From Minisyncoccota bacterium (lineage in GTDB: Bacteria > Verrucomicrobiota > Lentisphaeria > Oligosphaerales > MVZH01): a stretch of 15,120 bases of DNA. Both the position numbers and the translations under genes were made by a program. The stretch is taken from NCBI GenBank assembly GCA_021734725.1, contig JAIPIM010000058.1:1-15120 (forward strand), in the 5' to 3' direction. Under the pieces are notes generated by a model, which was not told the origin of the DNA, ran no database searches, and worked only from the letters and a program-made list of their open reading frames with translations. This document shows, piece by piece, positions 7,570 through 14,126 of the stretch; within the stretch, counting starts at the first letter, position 1; every line of letters starts with the position of its first letter.

Positions 7570-8364
7570 TTACTCCTGTTTGTCCCCAAGTTGCCGCTCG
7601 TAGAGCTTGGATTCCTTTGCAAAAACGTAGAACATAGTGTTAACGGCCAGAATGAGGCCGGGGACCCCGTCGAGGAAGCCCCGTTTCAAAAAGTAATCTC
7701 GCACGAAACGCCAAGGTGGTCTGGTCAACAGCCGCAGCAGCGAAAAGCGTTTATTCGCTTCATGCAATTCTTTCGCCGCGGTCTGGGAATATCGATTGAT
7801 GGTGCGAAGATGGTCACCGATATCGGCATACGTGTAATGGAGGTAGATATGTCGAAGGCATCCTTCCCGGCCCTCGACCTTGACACAGGCATGCAGCCCC
7901 CCCTGCCAAGATCCCTTGTTTCTGTTGTAAAGACGTATTTCCCGGTCGGGCACCCAGCCGCCGTGTTTAATCCAACGGTCAATATACCACGTCGTGCGAT
8001 TCGCATAATACCCGTGAATGCGGTCGTCTGGCGAACGACTGCTGTTCTGCTGTAATTCCGCGCGTATTTCGTCGGCCAGTTGGTCCGTCACCACCTCGTC
8101 CGCATCGGCAAACACAACCCATTCGTGGGTACAATTTTCGGCGGCAAACTGATATTGATCACGAAACCCGGGCCATTCGCGTTGCAGGAACGTGTCCGCG
8201 TACTGCCGCGCAATCTCCGGGGTCCGATCCGTGCTGAAGGAATCGACCACCACTATTTCATCCGCCCACGTGAGACTTTCCAGAGCGCGCTCCAAAGTAC
8301 GCTCATTGTTGAATGTAATCATGAAAGCGGAAACGGGAATGGAGTTGCGAGCTGATTCTTCCAT
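7570..8364 (-). CDS. Glycosyltransferase family 2 (WaaE/KdtX-like)
   Basis: GT-A fold inverting glycosyltransferase of about 264 aa. The N-terminus opens VSAFMITFNNERTLERALES, then EIVVVDSFSTDRT (nucleotide-binding region) and FADADEVV carrying the DxD-type metal site (DADE, about residues 87-90). The C-terminal part LKRGFLDGVPGLILA is typical of the WaaE/KdtX-like subgroup, which adds sugars to the LPS inner core in enterobacteria; the actual acceptor here is unknown. Two in-frame ATGs exist (8370 and 8364); the TGGA immediately before 8370 is correctly spaced only for 8364. The gene appears full length at both ends, so the deletion that truncated the epimerase did not reach it. It follows proS by about 165 bases on the same strand with hairpins between them, so it may be transcribed separately or by read-through. 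Confidence 0.85.
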   Translation of the reverse strand: MEESARNSIPVSAFMITFNNERTLERALESLTWADEIVVVDSFSTDRTPEIARQYADTFLQREWPGFRDQYQFAAENCTHEWVVFADADEVVTDQLADEIRAELQQNSSRSPDDRIHGYYANRTTWYIDRWIKHGGWVPDREIRLYNRNKGSWQGGLHACVKVEGREGCLRHIYLHYTYADIGDHLRTINRYSQTAAKELHEANKRFSLLRLLTRPPWRFVRDYFLKRGFLDGVPGLILAVNTMFYVFAKESKLYERQLGDKQE

Positions 8365-8430
8365 GAGCATTCCAGCCGGGTTAGGGGCGGTGTGACCGCT
8401 TTCTTTTAAGGTAATGCAGCCAACCGTCCG

Positions 8431-8457
8431 CTGAAAAGCCGGCAGCCGGTTTTTCAG
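8431..8457 (-). terminator. Candidate terminator hairpin between proS and the GT2 gene
   Basis: Near-perfect inverted repeat: CTGAAAAGCCGGC (8431-8443) and GCCGGTTTTTCAG (8445-8457), differing from full complementarity at one position that still pairs as G-U in RNA. The GC core is flanked by an A run on one side and a T run on the other, the arrangement of a bidirectional intrinsic terminator. It lies 73 bases beyond the proS stop. On the - strand the T-run is part of the 3' arm rather than a separate tail, so efficiency is uncertain. Confidence 0.5.
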
Positions 8458-8468
8458 CGATATCAGGT

Positions 8469-8519
8469 TGTCGGATTCAGTGGCTCGAATCCATCAGATC
8501 CGAGGCGCTAAGTCCGACA
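8469..8519. other. Additional inverted repeats in the proS 3' region
   Basis: TGTCGGA (8469-8475) pairs perfectly with TCCGACA (8513-8519), and inside or competing with it GGATTC (8473-8478) pairs with GAATCC (8487-8492). Together with the hairpin at 8431-8457 this makes the proS-GT2 spacer unusually fold-prone. It may protect the proS mRNA end or assist termination. No tRNA could be folded from it. Confidence 0.35.
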
Positions 8520-8529
8520 GGCTGTTGGA

Positions 8530-10260
8530 CTATTCACCCGCCGAGTATGCCAGAAGATCGTCAACCATGGCGGCCATTATATCCACCACATTGTCGGCGT
8601 CGAACATTTCTCTCTGACCGCCATCACGCGTTTTAAACTCAACCTTCCCCTGGGCCACATTCTTGGGAGACACAATCAGGCGCAGGGGGATACCGATCAG
8701 GTCGGCATCGTTAAACGCAAATCCTGCTTTCTCCCCGCGATCATCAAGCAAGACTTCAACGCCGCGATTGTGAAGCTCCCGATAAAGGTGTTCAGCCATT
8801 TCCGAGACGCCCGGCTTGTTCGGATTGAGCACGCAGATGTGAACATGATAAGGAGCAATGGCGATCGGCCAAATCGGCCCGTACTCGTCATGCGACTGCT
8901 CGATCACCGCGGCCATGGACCGGCCCACGCCGATTCCGTAGCAGCCCATGATCATGGGTTGTGCCACGCCGTTGGGATCGAGAAAGGTGCATTTCATCGG
9001 TTCGGTGTACTTGGTACCGAGCTGGAAAATATTGCCGACTTCAATTCCGCGTTTCATCTGTAGCGGCTGTCCCGTCACCGGACAGGGATCCCCTGGCCTG
9101 ACGACAGCAATGTCTGTAACTTCTCCGGCATCCAGATCACGCTCGAAATTGAAGTTTTCATAGTGGTAATCAGCTTCATTGGCGCCAACCACCAAGTTAC
9201 TGGACTCGGCTACCGACCGGTCAACGATGATTCGTACACTCTCCGCATCCAGATCCATGGGAGACGCATACCCCGGTTCCGCGCCCGCGCGCCGGATGGC
9301 GGCGTCGTCAGCAAAACGGATGGCGGACGTTTGTAAGTAGTTCTTGAGCTTTGTTTCATTAACCTCGAAGTCACCGCGAATCATGGCAAAAATGAGGTTG
9401 TCGTCACCATCCAGGTAAAAGACGGCCTTACCGGTATCCGCGGGCTGTTTGCCCAGATAAGCCGCGACTTCCTCAATTGTCTGCTGCCCGGGAGTATGGA
9501 CTTTGCTCAGCGGCAGAGGATCTTCTTTTTTGAAATGAACATTGGCGATCGCAATATCTCTGTTGGCTTTGTATTGGCCTTTGGGGGACATAAAAATCGT
9601 ATCCTCCCCAGACTCGGCAATGGCCATAAATTCGTGCGATACAGCGCCGCCCATCATCCCGGTGTCGGATTGAATGGAGGCAACGTCGTGCATCCCCATG
9701 CGGTTGAAAATGCGCACATAAGCGTCATGTGCCCGTTCATAGTATTGATCCAAGTCATCCTGCGTCGCGTGAAACGAGTACGCGTCCTTCATGGTAAACT
9801 CGCGCACTCGTATGAGACCGGCACGCGGACGTGCTTCGTCCCTGTACTTCGTCTGAATTTGATACAGCACAAACGGCAACTGCTTATAGGAATTGACTTC
9901 CGTCCTCGCCAAATGGACAACCGCCTCTTCGTGTGTCATCCCCAAGAGCATCGGTTTGCCGTTGCGATCTTCGAATCGAAGGAGTTCAGAGCCCACGGAC
10001 CGCGCACGTCCGCTCTCCTCCCACAATTCTTCCGGCAGCACAACCGGCATAAGCACTTCCTGGCCGTCAATACGGTTCATTTCTTCACGTATGATGGCTT
10101 CAATCTTTGCCGTGATGCGTGTGCCCAAAGGCAGGAGAGAATAAATGCCCGTGGAGACCGGCCGCGCATATCCTCCGCGCAGTAGAAAAATATGACTGGC
10201 GGTCTGGGCGTCTCGCGGCGTTTCTTTGATACGCTGGCCAATGAGTCGGGAAAGTCGCAT
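8530..10260 (-). CDS. proS: Prolyl-tRNA synthetase, bacterial type with editing domain
   Basis: Cytoplasmic class II aminoacyl-tRNA synthetase charging tRNA-Pro. The 576-aa length and domain order match bacterial ProS. Catalytic core: proline/ATP region THEEAV (109-114) and motif 2 around QTKYRDEARPRAGLIRVREF (136-155), then MKDAYSFH. The INS editing domain (about 225-380), which removes mischarged alanine, includes RGDFEVNETKLKNYL. Motif 3 is GCYGIGVGRSMAAVIEQ (439-455), and the anticodon-binding domain follows from about 475. Start ATG 10260 gives the usual MRLSRLIGQRIKETP N-terminus; AAGGA lies about 13 bases upstream. It follows ruvC by 119 bases on the same strand, with a hairpin in the gap. 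No T-box-like element or other specific regulation was recognised. Confidence 0.97.
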   Translation of the reverse strand: MRLSRLIGQRIKETPRDAQTASHIFLLRGGYARPVSTGIYSLLPLGTRITAKIEAIIREEMNRIDGQEVLMPVVLPEELWEESGRARSVGSELLRFEDRNGKPMLLGMTHEEAVVHLARTEVNSYKQLPFVLYQIQTKYRDEARPRAGLIRVREFTMKDAYSFHATQDDLDQYYERAHDAYVRIFNRMGMHDVASIQSDTGMMGGAVSHEFMAIAESGEDTIFMSPKGQYKANRDIAIANVHFKKEDPLPLSKVHTPGQQTIEEVAAYLGKQPADTGKAVFYLDGDDNLIFAMIRGDFEVNETKLKNYLQTSAIRFADDAAIRRAGAEPGYASPMDLDAESVRIIVDRSVAESSNLVVGANEADYHYENFNFERDLDAGEVTDIAVVRPGDPCPVTGQPLQMKRGIEVGNIFQLGTKYTEPMKCTFLDPNGVAQPMIMGCYGIGVGRSMAAVIEQSHDEYGPIWPIAIAPYHVHICVLNPNKPGVSEMAEHLYRELHNRGVEVLLDDRGEKAGFAFNDADLIGIPLRLIVSPKNVAQGKVEFKTRDGGQREMFDADNVVDIMAAMVDDLLAYSAGE

Positions 10261-10325
10261 AACTTGTGAATCGTCCTTGTCCGTCGTTGTGTTTGGTCTC
10301 GAAAAAACAATGTAACTGCTGGACA

Positions 10326-10356
10326 GAAGCTTTCCACACGGTTTCAGGAGAGCTTC
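10326..10356 (-). other. Hairpin in the ruvC-proS spacer (proS leader)
   Basis: GAAGCTTTCC (10326-10335) and GGAGAGCTTC (10347-10356) form a 10-bp stem with one mismatched position and an 11-base loop, located between the ruvC stop and the proS ribosome-binding site. On the transcribed (-) strand no U-tract follows immediately, so a standard terminator is unlikely; a processing site or leader structure is possible. Confidence 0.4.
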
Positions 10357-10379
10357 GCGAATGCCGCGTAAATCGTTCG

Positions 10380-10892
10380 CTAAATCGGTTCGGGAAGAAA
10401 GATTCCCTGATTGGTGAAAAAGGTATGACTGTGGCAGATGGCAATGGCGAAGGCGTCGGTCGCATCCAACGGGACCCCTTCGGTATCGATGCCGAGCAGT
10501 TGAGACATGACGGTGGCAATTTGCTCTTTGCCGGCGTTCCCGTAGCCGCAGATCGCCTGTTTCACTCGGCGAGGGGCATATTCGTAGACATCAATCCGGT
10601 GCTGAGCAAGCGCGGCGATCACACTGCCGCGCGCACATCCCAGGAGCATTGCCGTTTTGGCGTTTTTCGAGAAAAACCCACCCTCGATTGCGGCGGCATT
10701 CGGAGCAAATGTCTTGACGAGTTCAAGCATACCTCCATTGAGTCGGCGCAGGCATTCACTAAGCGGTTGACGCGCCGGTGTCTTGATAACACCGCAGTCA
10801 ACAGCCGAATGGGTTTGCCCATCACTTTCAATCACCGCGTATCCAGTGCATCGAAGGGCGGGGTCAATACCCAGTATACGTATGGTCTTCAT
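10380..10892 (-). CDS. ruvC: Holliday junction resolvase RuvC
   Basis: Endonuclease that cuts Holliday junctions symmetrically during recombinational repair, acting with the RuvAB branch-migration motor. The frame is open to 10970, but ATG 10892 gives MKTIRILGIDPALRCTGY, the family's normal N-terminus, and a 170-aa protein of standard length; the extension would run through the candidate promoter. The four catalytic acidic residues are visible: Asp10 (GIDPALR), Glu70 (AAIEGGFF), Asp143 and Asp146 (PLDATDAFAIAICH), matching D7/E66/D138/D141 of E. coli. The YEYAPRRVKQAICGYGNAGK stretch is the conserved DNA-binding segment. The GGGAA upstream is a weak ribosome-binding site. ruvA and ruvB are not adjacent; proS lies downstream on the same strand. 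A promoter candidate is at 10921-10950. Confidence 0.95.
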   Translation of the reverse strand: MKTIRILGIDPALRCTGYAVIESDGQTHSAVDCGVIKTPARQPLSECLRRLNGGMLELVKTFAPNAAAIEGGFFSKNAKTAMLLGCARGSVIAALAQHRIDVYEYAPRRVKQAICGYGNAGKEQIATVMSQLLGIDTEGVPLDATDAFAIAICHSHTFFTNQGIFLPEPI

Positions 10893-10920
10893 GGTTGTTT
10901 CCCGGCTCACTGTTTGGCTC

Positions 10921-10950
10921 GTTATAACCGTACAAAGATAACGAAAGCAA
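10921..10950 (-). promoter_or_regulatory. Candidate promoter for ruvC-proS
   Basis: Read on the - strand, TTGCTT (10945-10950) and TATAAC (10921-10926) are separated by 18 bases and resemble -35 and -10 boxes of a housekeeping sigma factor (the -10 matches 5 of 6 consensus bases, the -35 only 3 of 6). The expected start lies about 20 bases before the ruvC ATG. Sequence resemblance only. Confidence 0.35.
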
Positions 10951-10976
10951 TGCCATAAGCAACCGTCCAATTCGTA

Positions 10977-11004
10977 TTTACATAACCAGACATTAGGTTA
11001 AATT
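10977..11004 (+). promoter_or_regulatory. Candidate promoter for the pilM operon
   Basis: TTTACA (10977-10982) and TAAATT (10999-11004) are spaced by 16 bases and match the -35/-10 consensus at 5 of 6 and 4 of 6 positions. Transcription would begin near 11011, giving a leader of about 180 bases that contains the whole inverted-repeat structure before the pilM start at 11194. Confidence 0.35.
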
Positions 11005-11036
11005 GTCATTCGAACAGAGCCCATGTGAAATAGCCG

Positions 11037-11126
11037 GACCCTATGCGAAAGGGGTTTTGTTGCACTTCACGGGCCGAAGTTCCGTCCCCAAAGGGGACAA
11101 ACAGCAAAACCTTGTCGCATGGGATC
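11037..11126 (+). promoter_or_regulatory. Structured leader element upstream of pilM (branched RNA candidate)
   Basis: The 301-base intergenic region 10893-11193 contains a long imperfect inverted repeat. Paired blocks, 5' with 3': CCC 11039-11041 with GGG 11121-11123; ATGCGA 11043-11048 with TCGCAT 11115-11120; AAGG 11049-11052 with CCTT 11110-11113; TTTTGTTG 11055-11062 with CAGCAAAA 11102-11109 (one G-U). Single or double bulged bases separate the blocks, and two more pairs extend it to 11037/11126. The enclosed 39 bases hold two further hairpins: CTTC/GAAG (11065-11068/11076-11079) and GTCCCC/GGGGAC (11084-11089/11093-11098). As RNA this is a three-way junction. It lies between a candidate promoter and pilM with a 67-base gap to the start codon, suggesting a cis-regulatory leader or small RNA. 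No known riboswitch consensus was recognised. Being an inverted repeat, it could act from either strand. Confidence 0.5.
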
Positions 11127-11193
11127 TGAACAGAACCTGCTTGCGCCAAATGCCTCAAGTAAGAACTGACGTTCATTGGCCAGTTGATCTACT

Positions 11194-13065
11194 ATGATGA
11201 AGCTTGTCAATTCTCTCTCCAATCTTTTGACACGGCGGAACGCGGGTGTCGGCCTCGATGTAGGACGAGGCGCTGTCAAAGCTGTCTTACTGCACTCCGG
11301 AAAAGGAGGGGAAATCGTGGCTGAGGTCGCCGTCCTGGACCGGCAGGCGGAGGGATTCATCGACGACCAGGAGTTGCATGAACACCTTCGCCCGTGGCTC
11401 GCGGAATCCACTATGGGCGACTGCGAAACAGTAGTGGGAATTCCGCAGGACGTCACCAACATTCAAGTCACCGATTTCCCCCCTAACGCCCTTGATTCGC
11501 TGGACTCGATGGTGGCCTTCCAGACGCAGCAACTGGGAGATCTCTCCGAAGACACATTTGTGCATGACTATGTGGTCCTGCCGCCAAGCGAATCACGTCC
11601 TATGCCGGTTTTAATCGGCGTTTGCCTGGAATCGATTATTCAAGCTCGTACTGAGCGCTATACCGCCAATGGCGTTCGCCTGGCGGACTTGGGCATGAAT
11701 GCCGTGGCATTGGCGGATGCATGCTTTCGACTCAAGCCGGACAGCATGCGGACACCGGATCCCCAACTTTTGCTTGATATCGGTGCTGAAAGCACAACAA
11801 TGCTGGTAATGGCGAACGGACAGGTGTTGTTTGCGACAGCGCTTATGATGGGAAGTACCCAGTTCATTGAAGCACTGGCCGAGAAATGGGATGTTCCACC
11901 GGCCGATGTCCGTCGCTCCACCCGGCGTTATCGAATAATGCAAGCCGACAAAAAGGATCCGGTAACCCAAGCAGGCGCTCAGTTCCTTGGTGAAGTGCAG
12001 GCGGCCTTGTCGCAGTGGCAGGAACAGGACGCGCATGGCAGTGAATTGGGCGATCCTGTCCATGCCTACGTGTGCGGCGGTGGCGCCTTGCTCACGGGTC
12101 TGCCCGAGTTCCTTGGCCAGAAACTGAGTTGTGATGTCACCATTTTATCCGTACCCGGACTCGCCGATGAAAGCAGTGGCCCACTGTGCGTAACTGCCTA
12201 TGGTTTGGCATTGCAGGCGGTGGGTGATGGATTTCTGTCGTTGTCGTTAGCACCGAAGTGCATCAGATGGCGGGCCAAACGTCGCCAGCGATCGCCTTTC
12301 CTGATGGCCGCCACCGTCACATGGGTTCTCTTTCTGACACTGGCGTTTATCGTCAACCGTGTGCAACTGGACGCACAATTGATGACCTTGAAGCAGGACT
12401 TCGATAGGCTTTCACGGTGTGAAGAGGTTGTCAAAACCTTGGATGAAACCATACGCCAATCGAGCGCAGTGGAACAAGTCCAATTGCCGTTAGTGGAATA
12501 CGGAAACCGCTCGTTGCGGTTTGCCGTCGCGCTTGAAAAACTTGGGGAGGCTCAGGCGGACACGGACTGGTATATCTATCTGGGCGACAGCGAGAGCTTT
12601 GAAAGCCGTAAGATCGTGGAGGACGAAACCGCGGCCGGCAAGAACAAGGAGACGGAAAGGACAACTAACGTCCACCCGTTTCTGGGACCGAGCATCCGAG
12701 CTTCCAGCACCGGGAATGAACAGTCCGCACAAACAACCGCGGGAAAACATGTGGTTACAAAACTCCAGCCGCTTACAGGCATGGTGGCCGCGGGGTACAC
12801 TCGCCTCCTGGAAGATCAGCCATACCAGCCCGTTCGAGATATCGTGCGAATCCTGAACAATACGGTTTTTTTCGAAAATGTGGACTTGCTGCCCGCGGGC
12901 GAGTTACGAGGTCGGGAAGATATTTTCCTTGCCTGGCAACAATTCCTCTTCCATACCCGCAAGAAACAAGATTTGAGCTTCAAGCCGTTCACTCTGCGTC
13001 TGCCGTTTGCCGTTACCGACATCACAGCGGGAACCGACAAAGATAAGGGGGGGGCGTCCCCGTGA
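11194..13065 (+). CDS. pilM: PilM-type actin-like pilus assembly protein fused to a membrane/periplasmic (PilN/GspL-like) arm
   Basis: A 623-aa protein in two parts. Residues 1-350 form an actin-like ATPase fold as in PilM/FtsA: first phosphate loop GLDVGRGAVKAVLL (20-33), second phosphate loop LLDIGAESTTMLV (Asp195), and adenosine motif YVCGGGALLTGLP (292-304). After a basic stretch (RWRAKRRQR) comes one membrane helix (about 369-388), then a probable coiled coil and a periplasmic domain to the end. In classical type IV pili these are separate PilM (cytoplasm) and PilN (inner membrane) proteins; in type II secretion GspL is a similar fusion. It probably forms the cytoplasm-to-periplasm part of a pilus alignment complex. 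Tandem ATGs at 11194 and 11197 lack a clear ribosome-binding site, which fits leader-controlled translation. Its stop overlaps the next GTG by 4 bases. A G8 run at 13047-13054 is the probable ribosome-binding site for that next gene. Confidence 0.85.
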   Translation: MMKLVNSLSNLLTRRNAGVGLDVGRGAVKAVLLHSGKGGEIVAEVAVLDRQAEGFIDDQELHEHLRPWLAESTMGDCETVVGIPQDVTNIQVTDFPPNALDSLDSMVAFQTQQLGDLSEDTFVHDYVVLPPSESRPMPVLIGVCLESIIQARTERYTANGVRLADLGMNAVALADACFRLKPDSMRTPDPQLLLDIGAESTTMLVMANGQVLFATALMMGSTQFIEALAEKWDVPPADVRRSTRRYRIMQADKKDPVTQAGAQFLGEVQAALSQWQEQDAHGSELGDPVHAYVCGGGALLTGLPEFLGQKLSCDVTILSVPGLADESSGPLCVTAYGLALQAVGDGFLSLSLAPKCIRWRAKRRQRSPFLMAATVTWVLFLTLAFIVNRVQLDAQLMTLKQDFDRLSRCEEVVKTLDETIRQSSAVEQVQLPLVEYGNRSLRFAVALEKLGEAQADTDWYIYLGDSESFESRKIVEDETAAGKNKETERTTNVHPFLGPSIRASSTGNEQSAQTTAGKHVVTKLQPLTGMVAAGYTRLLEDQPYQPVRDIVRILNNTVFFENVDLLPAGELRGREDIFLAWQQFLFHTRKKQDLSFKPFTLRLPFAVTDITAGTDKDKGGASP

Positions 13066-13955
13066 ACACGATGAACCGTCAACATATTCTCCTTGGCGTC
13101 GCCGGCCTGGCGATCGTGCTGTATCTAGCTGTATACCTCATGTTTGCGCATCCCCTGGCACGTGACGTGAAAGCGTATCGCAATCGCGTGGATACCAAAC
13201 GAAATGCACTGCGCGGCAGCGGATGGCCACTGAACTATGAAGCACTCCAAAAGATTGCCGACACAACGGAGCGGAAGCGTGCGGCAGCCGAACGCCATAA
13301 AAATGCGCTGCTGGACCGTACAACGTCTCTCTTCAGAGAACGTATCTTACGGCTGTATGAAACCCCCCTGCATTTTCAAAACCAGGTAAGTCGTCTGGAC
13401 TATCAGGAGGAATTCTATCGTATAGAGCGTAAGTTGACAGAGCACGGCATCAAACTGGACCGCGATATTCTTGGCATCAGCGAGGAATCCGTAAGGCCCC
13501 AAACATACCAGCTGGTCTTGCAACTGTGGACGTTGGAAGCGATAACCGACGCAATGACGGCTCATAATCTGCGCCCCCTCCCCGCCCGCGGACGCACCAA
13601 TACGGAAGGCCGTGCCGCAAAGGGAACAAACGGAGCGGCACTCACTGTTCTAGAGCCTGAAACGTTTTATCTGAAGGGAGCAGACGACAAACCCTATTTG
13701 CTGCACTTCGCCGTACGGTTGGAAGTGGAAGGCGCCGTTCAGGATGTATATCGCTTTCTGGCAACCGCGCATACGGACAACGCATTCTTCACGGTCACAC
13801 AGATGGAACTTCACAAGGCATTGCCCGAGAAACAGAACACGGCTGACTTGGTGGAAGCTGCACTGGAATGCGGAGCTTTCTATATTCCGGACGGCAGTGT
13901 TCGCATCGAACAAGCCATCCCAGAAGCACCCAGGGTATTACCGCCGGGGGCGTGA
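13062..13955 (+). CDS. Amuc_1100-like pilus-associated protein (PilO/PilN-like fold)
   Basis: Bitopic inner-membrane protein of 297 aa (GTG 13062; ATG 13071 is possible). A single N-terminal helix at about residues 9-28 (ILLGVAGLAIVLYLAVYL) is followed by a charged, probably coiled-coil segment (40-105) and an alpha/beta periplasmic part with LVLQLWTLEAITDAM and YLLHFAVRLEVEGAVQDVYRFL, typical of ferredoxin-like PilO/PilN domains. Size, topology and position directly after a pilM fusion match the Amuc_1100 family of Verrucomicrobiota, whose Akkermansia member is a well-known pilus-cluster protein recognised by host TLR2. It is translationally coupled to the previous gene (GTGA overlap, purine-rich G8 tract upstream). 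Its role is likely a periplasmic scaffold of the pilus/secretion complex. Family assignment is by context and pattern; sequence identity could not be measured. Confidence 0.7.
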   Translation: MNTMNRQHILLGVAGLAIVLYLAVYLMFAHPLARDVKAYRNRVDTKRNALRGSGWPLNYEALQKIADTTERKRAAAERHKNALLDRTTSLFRERILRLYETPLHFQNQVSRLDYQEEFYRIERKLTEHGIKLDRDILGISEESVRPQTYQLVLQLWTLEAITDAMTAHNLRPLPARGRTNTEGRAAKGTNGAALTVLEPETFYLKGADDKPYLLHFAVRLEVEGAVQDVYRFLATAHTDNAFFTVTQMELHKALPEKQNTADLVEAALECGAFYIPDGSVRIEQAIPEAPRVLPPGA

Positions 13956-13987
13956 CTTGTTCCGTGTTCTCCAAGTTCCGGTGTCCG

Positions 13988-14052
13988 GTGCGCCGGCCCA
14001 GTAACGCGGTCCTCCGGGCCGCACAGGCGAACAGACGGGCCGAGATCCGTCT
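13988..14052 (+). other. GC-rich hairpins in the 171-base spacer within the pilus operon
   Basis: Two consecutive stems: GTGCG and GCCC (13988-13992, 13996-13999, with CCG bulged) pair with GGGCCGCAC (14016-14024), and AGACGG (14033-14038) pairs with CCGTCT (14047-14052). No U-tract follows, so this is not a standard terminator. The remaining spacer to 14126 holds the GCGGGA ribosome-binding site of the next gene. It may modulate read-through or mRNA processing. Confidence 0.3.
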
Positions 14053-14126
14053 TCGTAAAACCACGAGGCGTTGAGTTAGATGAACAGATCGGGCTGATAC
14101 ACTTACTACACTTAAGCGGGACCGCC

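Noticed and set aside
8474..8505. tRNA-like T-arm (CTCGAAT loop with a GG/CC stem) after proS
   Set aside because: The loop lacks the usual first T, the stem has a mismatch, and no matching acceptor, D or anticodon arm can be found upstream on the + strand.
9496..10185. 229-aa open frame antisense to proS
   Set aside because: It lies wholly opposite the unmistakable catalytic core of prolyl-tRNA synthetase; composition is unlike a real protein.
10266..10958. 230-aa open frame antisense to ruvC
   Set aside because: The - strand frame carries all four RuvC catalytic residues, so the + strand frame is a shadow.
11037..11126. Cyclic-di-GMP (GEMM) or other known riboswitch in the pilM leader
   Set aside because: A three-way junction upstream of pilus genes made this tempting, but the conserved core sequences of the c-di-GMP classes were not recognised, so no ligand is claimed.
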